Shown here piece by piece: positions 36,832 to 48,819 of a stretch of DNA of 64,000 bases. Location of the stretch: NCBI GenBank assembly GCA_035048495.1, contig CM068547.1:32558502-32622501 (forward strand). Reading direction: 5' to 3'. A program made the position numbers and the translations under genes. Under the pieces are notes generated by a model. That model saw only the letters and a list, made by a program, of their open reading frames with translations. It was not told the DNA's origin and made no database searches. Source of the DNA: Euptelea pleiosperma (taxonomy: Eukaryota; Streptophyta; Magnoliopsida; Ranunculales; Eupteleaceae). The stretch's first letter is position 1, and each line of letters begins with the position of its first letter.

Positions 36832-39269
36832 AGACTGATGCTGTGATCAGTACTCCAATAGAATGTTTTAGTATTGCCACTCTTTGAAGTGTCTTGGTAT
36901 ATTCTTTCTTCCTTTTTTTTTTTTTTTTTTTTTTAAAACCTTGTTTCTCTCATTTTCTTCTTGTGGTGAGTTGTTAATGCACATTGAGTGACGCGTTTGA
37001 TAGGATTGATATTATCTAGGTCTTTTGTGCCTTTTGCATGCAGTATAATATTTCATCTCTTCTCTTTTTGTATCCTCTTATGCCATTCAATCTATACCCA
37101 TAAATGACTACATTGCGGGAACTAGAGCATATAATAGAACGATTACAATTGTACTTGGAATGCTATGCGATCCATATGATACGTACCATCCAATCGATCT
37201 TCCTGCCTAGGTCACCAGCCTGATAAATCGGTACGATCGGGTGATCTCAATTGTCCTCGAGGATCAACCCGTCAGGTTGTAAGCAGCCTGTGTCGAACAG
37301 TCAAAGGGGCATGTTGAATTTGTAGCATGGTGCTAAGTTAGAATCCTGATAATCGTCGATTGAAAACCAATTTGCTTTTTGTTTATAAAATCCATGTGAA
37401 TTTTCATCGAAAAAGGTAAGCTTGTAGGAATTTAATTTCACAATGACATCTTTCAGGTTTCTATCGTTCGTGGTAAACAGGGCTACGGTTTAGTGTAGGT
37501 CACCCTGCGAGGCTGACTTGCGCAATGTTGTCCCTGTTCTCGGTCTTTCTAACCCTTTATTCGGTTCACATTTGTTTCTGAAAGAAAAAAAAAACACATT
37601 TATACATTTGCACAGCCTTTGTTCTGATGGAAAAACATGTAATGAGGTTCCTCTCGGCGTCCATATGTAATCTGATTCTATTGACTTCGAAATCAGCTTA
37701 TCTAATTTATGATGGCTCTTGATTGGTTTTTTTAAGATCATCCATCAAATCCGATAGCTGAGATCAACGAGCCATTGATTGATGACCATGCGGAAAATTT
37801 AATCTGAATCTATTGAATTTAAAAACAGACGGCCGTTGATTGATTTTTTAAGATCATATACATCAAGTCCGAAATTTGGGATCGATGAGCCATGGATCAT
37901 TGATCGTGTCTAGGGTACGAGAGACATGTGGGGGTACACCTATTTCTCATCTTTGATTTGGACAATTTGAAAATGTACGAAGAAACAAGCGATGGAAGCA
38001 GTGAAGTTCGTAAACGGTTAAACCAACTGGGTTTTATTTTATTATTTTATTTCTTTACTTCTCTCACAACTTGTCCCTTTTTATGCCTGTTTTTGAGCTG
38101 TTCGTTTACGTGGGAGTATTGGAACCTCAGCTTTCGTTTTTTCTCTCCTTGTCACAATCCTTTCTCAAACCGAAGCTAAAAGGGGTAGTGGATGATCAGG
38201 TGTAGCTTAGTTGTACTGAATAACTGGTGTTATCAAAGCCCACTGCCATCCAACGGTCTTGATGGAACCTCTGGAATGCAGGGCACAGATTCTGCCGACC
38301 GGGTTTTAGTCAATGAGGAATGTGAGACGGATAAAGATACGCATTGGAGACGGTTTCTTATACTCAAGTGTCCTCATTACGACCACACCATTGGATGGTC
38401 CTCAAGATTTGTGTGGTATCAATCCAAGGACTGTCCAAAATTGAGGATCCTAAAGAGGACATATTCCTCGTGACGAAACTAACGGTTGTTCCCTTTTTCG
38501 TATTCTCTCATTTTTAAATTAAAACTGATGGTTTCGGCTTTACATAACAATTGGCAAACGGAGCGATTTTTTTTGTCCCACGCCATTATGAATCGGATTA
38601 GTCAATGTAAAATTTAGGGTTAAGAAACGAGCACCGATAAAAAAAATGAGTAATTAATATTATAAAATAAGTTAAAACTCATGCTTATTAAGCATGTGAT
38701 GTGATTTCCATTGTCGATCGTGGTTCCGATCAATGGCTGTCAAGCTTCGATTACTTTGGAGTAGAGCAAATGGGACTTGTACACGTATGATTCGAAGGGG
38801 ATATTAATTTTTTTTTGTTTGGAATAATTAACTTTTGTGTGAGTCGTATATGCCGTAAAACCGTGTATAGACCTGCCGATACGGAGGTGCGGATTGAGAG
38901 AAGTATTTGGATCGTTAATGTGTTTGATTGGATGTTTTGGGACGATCCGACGGTTGGAATTCTCCGTTATGGCTCAATTGGATGGTCAGAATGAGTGAGT
39001 GAATCCACAATTCTGTTATAGTTCGAGATGGGGTGTACAGGGTTTTGGCTCTGCAACACCCATTGATTATCATAAATGTATAAGAAGCAAATGCATTTGG
39101 GGATGGGCTGGTGGGCTGGTGGGCCCCAAAACTAAAACTCTGCTCACCCACAAACATACACAGAAGAGGTACTTTGAAGAATCCAAAAACCAAGGTTATT
39201 GGATGATGCTCCCCCATATCTCCTTCACTCCACACCCTTCCCCCCTCATCTCCAACTAACCACGCCCTT
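36832..39269. other. Intergenic between SCAMP and PRK
   Basis: 36832 to about 37090 is the likely SCAMP 3' untranslated region. 37740-37910 holds two imperfect copies of a segment (ATCAAGTCCGA/ATCAAATCCGA, GAGATCAACGAGCCATTGAT and GGGATCGATGAGCCATGGAT). Short open frames at 37928-38473 and 38915-39525 have no recognisable domain and no splice context. Confidence 0.4.
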
Positions 39270-39285
39270 GTTGCCACGTGGCAAC
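39270..39285. promoter_or_regulatory. Palindromic G-box upstream of PRK
   Basis: GTTGCCACGTGGCAAC is a perfect 16-bp palindrome with a CACGTG core, 454 bp before the PRK start codon. G-boxes are bound by bZIP and bHLH factors and are frequent in light-regulated Calvin-cycle promoters. The role here is inferred from position. Confidence 0.6.
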
Positions 39286-39605
39286 CCACATATCCAAACT
39301 GCAAGAAATCACCACCAAGCTTCTCCATGCGTATGTTATCACAAGCACCATCTAATCAATTTCAAATCTAAAAAAGAAAAGAAAAAAGGACAACTTACTC
39401 ACAGTGCCCAAAGTTTAGTCCAGCCATGTCCCCCCTCTCCCACCTTAAAATCCCCTCCAATTTTGTTAAAAACAAGGGGTAGTCACCAACCCATTAAAAA
39501 AAGCACACATCAGCATATCTCATAGTACAAACAAGCCCCCTTTTTTTCCTTCTTCAAAACTACTTTCAGTTCTCTTATACCTCTCTCCATCTCCATCTTT
39601 TTTTT

Positions 39606-39613
39606 TATATATT
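39606..39613 (+). promoter_or_regulatory. Probable TATA box of PRK
   Basis: TATATATT lies about 130 bp before the start codon, in a pyrimidine-rich region typical of a photosynthesis-gene core promoter. Confidence 0.5.
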
Positions 39614-39738
39614 TTCCTACCTTTTCCTTTGAAAATCAAAGGAAAACCCACTGCATGTCCATGTCTCTTCTCTAGACCAGCTATAATTCACTGAACCCAC
39701 CTTAGAAATTCTCTCTAAGGCTTCAAAAAGGTCTAGAA

Positions 39739-41495
39739 ATGGCAATTTGCACAGTTTACACAACCCAATCTCTCAACTCAACCTGTTCAATCTCCACACC
39801 AACAAAAACCCACTTGGGTTTTCACCAAAGACAGGTAGTTTTCTATACCACTAGCAAGAAAGTTAGCAGGAGAGGCAACTCCAATGCTTCTGAGATATCA
39901 TGCTCAGCTGAGGATGCAAAGACTGTTGTGATTGGGTTGGCAGCAGATTCTGGTTGTGGGAAGAGTACCTTCATGAGGAGGTTGACAAGTGTTTTTGGTG
40001 GTGCAGCAGAGCCACCTAAAGGTGGCAATCCAGACTCCAACACCTTGATCAGTGACACAACAACTGTGATTTGCTTGGATGATTATCATTCACTTGACAG
40101 GACAGGAAGGAAGGAGAATGGAGTGACTGCACTTGATCCAAGAGCCAACGATTTTGATCTCATGTATGAGCAGGTTAAGGCTCTCAAGGAAGGAATTCCA
40201 GTTGAGAAGCCTATATATAACCATGTCACTGGTCTCTTGGATCCTCCTGAGCTTATCAAACCTCCCAAGATCCTAGTCATTGAAGGGTTGCACCCAATGT
40301 GAGTTTTCTAGATTCATGCAGCAATTATTTCCTTTTTTTTTTTTTTTTTTTAGAATTTTTTGTTTTGTTTCTGCTCATAATTGTTCATGACTAATCATAA
40401 TTGCTGGTTTTCTTTTCTCTCCTGCTTCTTGATTGGAATTGTTTTTCCCTTTTTTTTTTTGGTTTTGTTTTGTTCAATGAAGCTACTTGATTTGATTTTA
40501 TTTCTCTGCAAGACTTTATTATTGTTATGCTAATTTTATTATTTTTCCTTTATTTTTTCTGTTCTTTCTTTTTTCTTGGTGGATTTTGTGGGAAATTTTT
40601 GGTTAGAGAAGTTAGCTACTGGAGTTCAAGTCTTATTAGTGCTTTGTTAGATGCTATTTATTAGTTCTTGTTAGAGAGATATAAAGGACTTCTTTCTCAA
40701 TTTTTTTGGGTTTTAATCACCTTAATTGTTCATGCATGTATACATAACACACACAATTTGATGGATGAGGATTAGTAATTTCCTTTGTGGATTATTTTCG
40801 GTAATGACGGTGTTAGAAATGATCGATAAGTTCATGCTTGACAAATAGAAGAAGAATCCTCTGTATTTATATTGATCGATTGTGGCTTCCATCTATTAAT
40901 AGGCGAATTGGCAACAATTCCTGTTCTTCTTCGCTCGCTCTTCAAAACTAACATAATTAAATTTTCAATCTAAAATATGGTTTCTGAATTTCAAATCATT
41001 ACATAGAGATATATATTACTATCTTTCATTTCTGAAATCTAAATCAACGAGATCAGACTAATCTTAAAATCCAAACCAACAAGTTTGTTGAATTTCACTC
41101 TTCGGATACAGTCAGTTAATTAGCTATTTTTTCTAATTTTTAGGTTCGATCCCCGTGTAAGGGACCTTCTCGACTTCAGCATCTACTTGGACATCAGCAA
41201 CGAGGTCAAGTTTGCTTGGAAAATTCAGGCAAGTTATTTAGTATCTATGTTTTGAAATTGTATGCATATCAGGTAGTCTTTGTCCATTTTCTTTGTCTGA
41301 TCTAGTTTCAAGAGTTGCAGAGGGACATGGCGGAACGTGGGCACAGTCTTGAGAGTATTAAAGCTAGTATCGAAGCTCGAAAGCCAGATTTTGATGCTTT
41401 CATTGGTAATCTTTCTTGAATTGTTTGGACTCTAAACAATAAAAGATTTTAAGATTTATTAAGTAATAGACAGAGTTGAAAGTTCTGTTATATAT

Positions 41496-41538
<43 letters not shown>

Positions 41539-42487
41539 AGTGATTCAAGAACTCATTTCATGGTTTTGCCATACAGACCCACAGAAGCAATATGCAGATG
41601 CAGTGATCGAAGTCCTGCCCACCCAACTCATTCCAGATGATAATGAGGGGAAGGTTTTGAGGGTAAAATTGGTGATGAAAGAAGGTGTGAAGTACTTCAG
41701 CCCAGTTTACCTGTTCGACGAGGGATCCACTATCTCATGGATACCCTGCGGAAGGAAACTGACATGCTCGTATCCTGGCATCAAATTCTCCTACGGTCCA
41801 GACACTTACTATGGCCACGAGGTAACCAGTTCGAGCTTCTAAAATTTGAAATTCTTTCTTCTTTCTCAATCTCAACCCATAACCTTGGATTAGCCAGTTA
41901 ATATAGTGCCCACTGCTCACTATGTACAGGCTTTGATGCATGAACCTTCTTCTCAGGGTCTTAAGAACACGAAAAATTGAGTTTAGTTCAAATTAAAACC
42001 ATAACAATATGCAATCGAGTCCACTTTGAGTTTAGTTATATCTCAGATAAGTGTGAGTTTCTTGATAGTCGACGGGTAAGTAGGCTTTGTTCAGTGAACT
42101 CTGTTGAGTTTCAGGTCGAGTCAACGAGTTTATCTGCATGGTTTATTCAAATTATTTCTTAAAATGTATAAATATCTTGCATGGTATGAGTGGCGCGATG
42201 TTCATAGTTCATCTTATCGTGTTTATTTCTCTTAGGTGTCTGTTTTGGAGATGGATGGGCAGTTTGACAGATTAGACGAGCTAATTTATGTCGAGAGCCA
42301 TCTGAGCAACATCTCTACTAAGTTCTATGGCGAAGTTACGCAGCAAATGTTGAAGCACGCTGACTTCCCCGGCAGTAACAATGGCACAGGTCTCTTCCAA
42401 ACCATAACTGGGTTGAAGATAAGGGACCTCTACGAGCAGATCGTTGCCAGCAAGGTTGTGGCTCCATTAGAAGCAACCAAAGCCTAA
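39739..42487 (+). CDS. PRK: Phosphoribulokinase, chloroplastic
   Basis: PRK phosphorylates ribulose 5-phosphate with ATP to give ribulose 1,5-bisphosphate, the CO2 acceptor of the Calvin cycle in the stroma. Five exons join in frame: 39739-40298, 41144-41228, 41321-41405, 41577-41821 and 42236-42487, giving 408 residues (normal length). A Ser/Thr-rich transit peptide covers about residues 1-57. The P-loop GLAADSGCGKS is at 66-76. Redox-regulatory Cys73 and Cys112 match Cys16 and Cys55 of mature spinach PRK. Cys301 and Cys307 (WIPCGRKLTC) match the C-terminal pair 244/250. All four thiols for thioredoxin control and GAPDH/CP12 complex formation are therefore present. Intron 2 has a GC donor (CAG|GCAAGT) that is required by the protein alignment. 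Intron 3 carries a (CT)n tract at about 41501-41534. A G-box and TATA box lie upstream. Confidence 0.97.
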
Positions 42488-43241
42488 TAATGGACATGTC
42501 AGAGGTACCAGTCATCGTCCCCTTCAGTTTTTCCTCTTCATATTCATAGAGGGTAGGTTTTCTCACAAGGTTGAGAGCACTCTGTATGTATTTCATGTTG
42601 TAATTCTGTGGAGATTTGTCAATATAAAGGAACAAAAGAGAGAGAGAGAGGATATTCAGTTAAGAATATCAGAAACATTTCTTTTTGAAGTTGTTGGAAC
42701 CTTTGGATCAATTATCTTTTTTATGTCTATTTGTCTCAATCTTTCCTTCTTCCATCATCATTTCTGTCTTACTGGGCCAAGATCATAACTTCCTTTGATG
42801 TCATCCTGTGAAGTGGGATGGTTTTTTTCTGTTTTCTAGTGACTGTTACTGAATTTTTCTTTATAAAAGAAGAATGAATCCAAGAGGTTTTTTTTTGGAT
42901 GTATGTAGTATTGTACATGGACACGCTGCGTTGAGCGCAGCAAGCCAGGAACACTCGACACCTCGACACCTCCATGGAATTCTAATGGACAGTGATGATG
43001 TATGGTGCTTATCCTATACACTGTAAATGCAATCTATAAATAGGGCAGCCATACACATGGTGTGAAAGTAGTGTTGGAGCCATAACCCAAATGGTCCCAC
43101 CATAAGAGCTCTCCCATACCAAAGATTAACATGATCATATGATAGTAAAATCTGTAAAACCAAACATTCTTTTGGATCCTTCACCATGATTGTTCCAACC
43201 GTCCAAAGGAATGGGAGAGAATGGATTGTTAGGATCATCTG
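42488..43241. other. PRK 3' untranslated region and unassigned intergenic DNA
   Basis: The PRK 3' untranslated region probably ends near 42630, after AATATAAAGG. A short (GA)n tract follows at about 42637-42650. 42770-43240 shows no recognisable gene or element. Confidence 0.45.
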
Positions 43242-43246
43242 ATCTG

Positions 43247-43578
43247 TGTTAAGACCCAAACCAATACACCAAAAGCACCTAGGTGATAGAGGTGTGGAAA
43301 GTCTTAACCTTCAAGATTGTAATATTCCACCACGCTTCCGAGGCCAACGTCCCCGGTGGCCCACTCTGAGGCGGTTTTCACTCCTGGTAGCCCTATTTTC
43401 TCACTTTTTGTGAGCGAGCCCCCAGGTAGCCCTTTCCTCAGGTCGCACCTCCCGTGACTTGAACCCATGACGTGGGGTTGGCTCTGATACCAAATTTTAA
43501 GACCCAAACCAATACTCCAAAATCACTTAGGTGATAGAGGTGCGAAAAGTTTAAGTCTTAACCTTTAGGATCATAACA
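43247..43578 (-). mobile_element. TRIM (terminal-repeat retrotransposon in miniature), 332 bp
   Basis: Direct terminal repeats of about 80 bp (43247 to about 43325, and about 43497-43578) share AAGACCCAAACCAATAC and AGGTGATAGAGGTG. Next to the right repeat, GGCTCTGATACCA is the complement of the tRNA-Met primer site TGGTATCAGAGCC, so the element reads on the minus strand. Outer borders are TG and CA. Both flanks are ATCTG (43242-43246 and 43579-43583), a 5-bp target duplication. It has no coding capacity, as expected for a TRIM. Confidence 0.75.
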
Positions 43579-44029
43579 ATCTGTTTGACTTCTAGCGCAC
43601 AAGATCTTGTAGACTCATCTAACAATCAGACGCATGTACTATATGTCATTTAAAGTTTAAATTTTATTTTTTGTACATAGGGAAGTTTGAACCTAGGACA
43701 CTTGAATTTGTGTGAATTCACTTATTTTAGTGATTTGTGTTCCTAGTGAGTTTTGAACCTAAGACACTCCAGTGGCTTTAAAAACTGTGTTTACAATTTT
43801 AACTTGAACTTGAAATTTTGAAGGAAAATTTTGGAGGGAAATCAAGTGAGGTTTTTCTCACTCCCTACAGTTTTACTTACTTTTTAGTCTTACATCGCTT
43901 GAGAGACTATAAGTTTAAAGCTCTTATATGAGAGGGTTAGAACTAAAGGGTGGAGCCATTGGGCATCCAAATTTTGTGCCCAATGTGCACAACCAAGCAT
44001 CACAGTAAACACACACACGCGCTGAACCA

Positions 44030-44580
44030 GGCCATGGGCTATTTAAAAGCCCAACAGATCTTTTTATTGCAATTTCAATTGTTGGAGACTTTAAATGTCT
44101 CTATTAATTTCAACAATTAAGAACTAAAGCATTTGAGACCGTTGATCCTTTGTCCATTTTTCAAAAATTTAATTTTCAGGGCGTTTTAGCCTTAATGGAC
44201 GAGATTAAGGCTCCAATAGTCATCTCTTTTGGACACTATATAGAGATCCTCTCCATTGTATAAAGTGTGAAAAAACGCATGCATAGAGAGATGCTTTCTC
44301 ACGCGCGCCAAGCCAGGGGCCGCATGCTATTTAAAAGCCCAGCCTATCTTTTTATTGTAATTTCAACTATTGAAAACTTTAAATGTCTCTATTAATTTCA
44401 ACTATTAAGATCTAAAACATTTGAGTTTTGTTGATTTTTGTCCGTTTTTCAACATAATTTTCTAGACATTTTAGCCTTAATGGACGAGATCAAGGCTCCA
44501 ATAGTCATCTCTTCTGGACTCTATTTATAGGGATCCTCTCCATTGTACAAAGTATGAGAAAAACGTGTACATAGAGAGAT
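44030..44580. repeat. Imperfect tandem duplication, unit about 290 bp
   Basis: Copy 1 (about 44032-44290) and copy 2 (about 44327-44580) share CTATTTAAAAGCCCA, TTTAAATGTCTCTATTAATT, TTTTAGCCTTAATGGACGAG, GGCTCCAATAGTCATCTCTT and GATCCTCTCCATTGTA. No reading frame is kept. The element type is unknown. Confidence 0.8.
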
Positions 44581-44980
44581 CTTTTTCATTTTTCTGATTT
44601 CTTTAAGTCTAATTTTTTCAAAAAAGGTAGTACTGCGATTTAGTTCATAGGATTGAGAGTCTTGGAGTGCTGCTTACATTCAATCGAGTTATTGAATACT
44701 GGGAGTAGACATTCATAAAAGCTGTCAACAACACAAAGATGGTGCATGGGACGAATCTGCTTCATGACAACGCCTCTAACACGTGCCTCGGCTCTTTTTC
44801 TTTTAGAGATTCTCAGTAGCAACCATATGTTTAGAATTGGATATATAAGGTCTACTACTTTTCTAGTTTCTCTTCATTGTTGCCATATAGATTTGTAATG
44901 TTACTGAAATACAAACAAAGGACCTAACACTCTATATCTTGACCATGTAGTTTATAGTAAGGTGTATGACAAAAGAATTT

Positions 44981-45398
44981 TAGGGAGTGTTTGGATCGCC
45001 ATTTTTAGACTTGAAAAAGTCTTTTTTTTCCACAAAAAGTCTTTCAAAAAATAATAGATTGTTTGGCTGGGCATTTTTTTAAAAGTATTTATTCCATAAA
45101 AATATATTTTTTAAGCCAAAAGGTCTTTTTTAAAAAAAAAAAAATAGCGGAAAGCTTTTTTCAAGTAATTAAAAAAGACTTTTTTGAAAATTTGCTAGCT
45201 CAATGAACAAAATAAACAAAGAAATAGTTTTTGGTAGAAGTCCCTTCCAAAAAAATAAAGACATTATATTGGTGAACCAACTAAAGAAAATACAGACATT
45301 TTGCATTAATGATGATCCAAACTACTTTTTTAAGAAAACATATTTTCAGAAGAGTCATTTTTTTTAAATAAATAGTTTTTGAAAAATGGTGATCCAAT
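44981..45398. mobile_element. hAT-like MITE, right end truncated
   Basis: The left end is TAGGGAGTGTTTGGATCGCC. The right arm has AAAAATGGTGATCCAA, the complement of TTGGATC(G/A)CCATTTTT at left (15 of 16). The interior is AAAGTCTTTTTT-type, rich in T and A, and encodes nothing. Confidence 0.6.
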
Positions 45399-46355
45399 TT
45401 CTTATTTAATATATTAAACCAAGCATATTTTGCTGGGGGAAGCTTGAGTTTGAACATGGAAGACCTATAAGAAGGTCTTGAAGCATCTTGCGACCGTCAG
45501 ATCAGTCGAAGAGCATCCAACAAACACAGATGGCTGGTACTACATTAATGAGAAAACACGGTAACCAGGACATACTAGTTAGTGTTTTCTTCCAAAAAGG
45601 GAAAACTATCAGAAACCCAAGCATTGACGCCAACTTAATCGATCAGATCAGACGGTAGATTTACCTGTACCTGGTCACCATTATATCTGCAGGATACAGA
45701 GTTCATCCCTATAGAAAACATGAAATGGAAGTGAATAAATACCTCAATGCAATTATGTAAAAAAATCCATTTCAAATGGTTTTCAGAACATTTGCAGGAC
45801 ATGTTTGGTCGCGACATTAATTCCATGCACCATAGTTTTAGTCAAGGGAAAGTGAGTTTCTCAGATAGATCACTTAATCGAAAACAATGTTGTCGTGAAT
45901 CTCCTGATTATTTTCTCAAAAAATGAAAAGATGAGAGAGAGAGAGAGAGAAGAAAAGGGAGGGGAGAGGACTGATGTGATGAGTTTTTGAGCCTTTGCAA
46001 CAACAAAACCCAGGCAGTTGGATGTTAAACTGTCTGGGTCGAATGATTCGCCAGTTCACGGGTTGCACAATGAATATTGGGTTTTAAGTAAAATAACTGC
46101 GCCAACCACTACACAGTCAGGTTGAAGGCATGGGTCACCAGTTTTCCGGTTCAACTGGCTGGACTGGTCTGCATTTTAGAACATTGATTCCAAGTACTCC
46201 TGAAGCAGTGTGTGCTCAGAGGTTCATGGTAATCTGCGCCACAGATACTACCAAGGTGGACTTGGCATATGTGCAGCACAGAAATTATTAGAGGGATGAT
46301 AAAGAAAAATGTGTAATGAGAAATAGACTGGGGAAGAAACAAATGAATGGATTAC

Positions 46356-46419
46356 CAAGATCAGGCGCAAGCTCGTGGACGATCATAGATGGAGCGCTAT
46401 CCGGGCTATCTGATTCCAT
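46356..46419 (-). CDS. First exon of a possible short unrecognised gene
   Basis: On the minus strand a good TATA box (about 46483-46473) is followed by an AAACCCTAG telo-box-like word, then an ATG at 46419. A 21-codon acidic start (MESDSPDSAPSM...) runs to a donor site, G|GTAATC, at 46355. A possible second exon, 45708-45671 or 45665, joins in phase (GMNSVSCRYNGDQ) and soon stops. I do not recognise the product. It may be a micropeptide gene, a noncoding transcript or a relic. Regions 45400-46355 and 46500-47100 otherwise show no clear gene. Confidence 0.25.
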
Positions 46420-47551
46420 TAAAGCACCTTGAAAATTGCTTGAATGAACTGTACCCTTCTAGGGTTTCCCGTTATATATATAAACATGGCACAAAGAGAC
46501 GAGTGATGAACTTTGGGCATCTTACAATGCCACACGGTGTACAGTAACAGTTACTCTTTCATCCCCAATAGATTCTTCATGTGTCGATTTGTCAGAACCA
46601 GAAAACGAATAAAAAAGCATACAGGAATCGTGTTGCCAAGCCCATATCGTTAGGATAAGGCTTAGGATGATGAATTTGACAGAACCAGAAAAGAAAACGA
46701 GTAAAAACATACAGAAATGTTTGTGAATCAGCAGCTTTGAGCATCAATTGACTGATTTACTGAATCATGGGGCTAGTGGAGATCAAATTTCCAATGATTC
46801 AGAATACCTCTGAAAAGCAGAACAGACAGAATTCGCAAACACTGGACGGAATCAGATGTTGAAAATATGGTCCAACTTACTATGATACGTAGAAGATAAA
46901 AAGACTCGGACAGATACAACATCTAATTCGAGCACAGATGGAATATGAAGAACTGTCGATGAAATAGAGTCCACTAACTCTATGGCCTCTCTCAATCTAC
47001 TGATCCTGCACAGAACATGAAGCAGCAGACAAAACAGTATCATACCTAATATTGCAAGTTGGTTAACAGATAACATTCACAGCTACGAAAAATCATTAAC
47101 AGAAAGGATGAGGGACCGCGTAAATCCAATGCAAGAAACAACTAAAGAACAGTTTGACAATTAAAAAGGAGGAGGATTTGACAATACGGATGATACAATG
47201 ACTATCACAAGAATCTAAAGCCTAGCCAGAATAGATAGCCGAATGAGTTGCAAACATGGCAGAAGACAAGGCAGTCTTGGATATCTCATGGAGCAATAAT
47301 TACTGAACATGATCTGCCACCTTTGACTATAACTTGGAAGCTGGTTCAGGAGTGATAAATACAGACGTTGGTCTCGTGGGCAGTCCGCAAGTCTAAGAAC
47401 CAATAGCACGACCCAGAGGGTTGACCTCATCTATCAGCAAGCTAAAGCCACTTCAGATGGTCAAACTTCATACGTCCAATTTCGATACAGTAATGAAACA
47501 TCACCTTCAACAAGTCCCATGGGGGCTCTGAGTAGAACATGTACTGACAGA

Positions 47552-47827
47552 TCATTGTGCTTCTTGTTGTCGCGCAAGACTGTGCTGTGAGGAGAGAACT
47601 TTCCTGTGCAGAAATATGTAAAGCAGATGTGCCAAGTAATGTCTCAGCTTAGACAAGCAAATCCAAAGTGAGTAGGTGGGTAGGGGAAGGGAGGGGCCGA
47701 TGAGCAGGGAAACTCTGATCTGCTCAAATTCAGATTCAGGACCAAGAGACAGAAGAAATTCAAACAACTTGGCCTTTTGCAATGTCTTAAAAATGTTCAT
47801 GACATTTTCAAGAATTTGAGGACACAT
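47552..47827 (-). pseudogene. Possible Copia-type gag fragment
   Basis: A 91-codon minus-strand frame contains LFEFLLSLGPESEFEQIRV and GPSLPLPTY, which resemble the 'FL.GL...FD.VR..I....PLP' block of plant Copia Gag (UBN2) proteins. No protease, integrase or reverse transcriptase follows, and neighbouring frames are short. Treat it as a relic. Confidence 0.35.
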
Positions 47828-48043
47828 CTCTGAATGGAATTCCTCTGCTGTGCAACTCTTCTGTTTACGGATCTGAATCTAGAGCTCCAACTGATAACAC
47901 TTGGCTGAGTTAGACTGCAAAACTAGCAACGTAGCCCCAAGTTTCCTTGGCAATCTTAAACTTCGCTAGTTGAAATCTGTAGAAGCACAACTAAATTGCA
48001 GATCTAGGTTCAGATCCTATAGTTATTCACTTCCCAATCCTCC

Positions 48044-48480
48044 AAAATCTCTCAAAACTGAGAGCCCTTATCGTCCCATTCGTCGTCATCATCATAATAC
48101 GTCTTATCCCAACTATTAGGGGTTGCTACATGAATCCTATTTTTGCATTCAACTCTATCTAGAGTTATATCTTCTGTCAAGGCATGTGTCTTCAGATCTT
48201 TTCTTACTACCTCAATTAGTGTCATTTTCAGCCTTCCTTGCTCGCCCTTTTAGAGCTTTCAACATGCACCAAAGTGCTCCATCTCCCTAGTACCATCATT
48301 GGCCTTCGTTGTATGTGCCCAAACCATCTCAATTGACTTTTATTTATTTTATCCTATAGTTGGGCTATTCCTAGACTTCCCGAATGTGCTCATTTCTGAT
48401 TTTCTTCCTAGTATTTCGGAGGAATTCCTCATTAAATAGCTCCAGTAGCTGTAATTCTTTTCCATCCAATTTCATACTGA
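48044..48480 (-). mobile_element. 3' end of an RTE-type LINE, antisense
   Basis: Minus-strand translation gives INKSQLRWFGHIQRRPM, then broken frames equivalent to the RTE tail (RKDLKTHALTEDITL.. and a TPNSWDK-like end). Stops and frameshifts show it is dead. It belongs to the same class as the element at 1-1660. Confidence 0.75.
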
Positions 48481-48819
48481 TAGGGTAAGTGCAAATCCCA
48501 TATCAAACATCATCAAAGAATTTGAAAGATAAAAAGGAGAAAGCAAAAAGTGACCAAAGAAGAGAAAAGTGCACGAACAAGAAATATAGTCTGGAAGAAA
48601 GCCCAAAAGAACCTCAAGAGCACACCACTATAAAAGATTTGGGTGAAAGTAACAAAAGACCATGTAAACTTGGGGCTTTATCCTCACTAAAGTCAGAAAC
48701 ATCCCTTCTAAGTTCTAATTCACTCTTCCTCAAAATTTCCCTCTACCCCCCGTTTTTTTTTTTATATCGTAGGGTGTTCCTGCCCACAAATTTCCCTCTA
48801 ACCTCTTAACTCGATCCAA

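Noticed and set aside
39904..40280. Minus-strand open frames opposite PRK exon 1
   Set aside because: They are antisense shadows of the strongly supported PRK coding sequence.
46852..47076. 74-codon minus-strand frame with a hydrophobic start
   Set aside because: It has no family resemblance I can name, no promoter, and no in-phase partners. It is probably chance.
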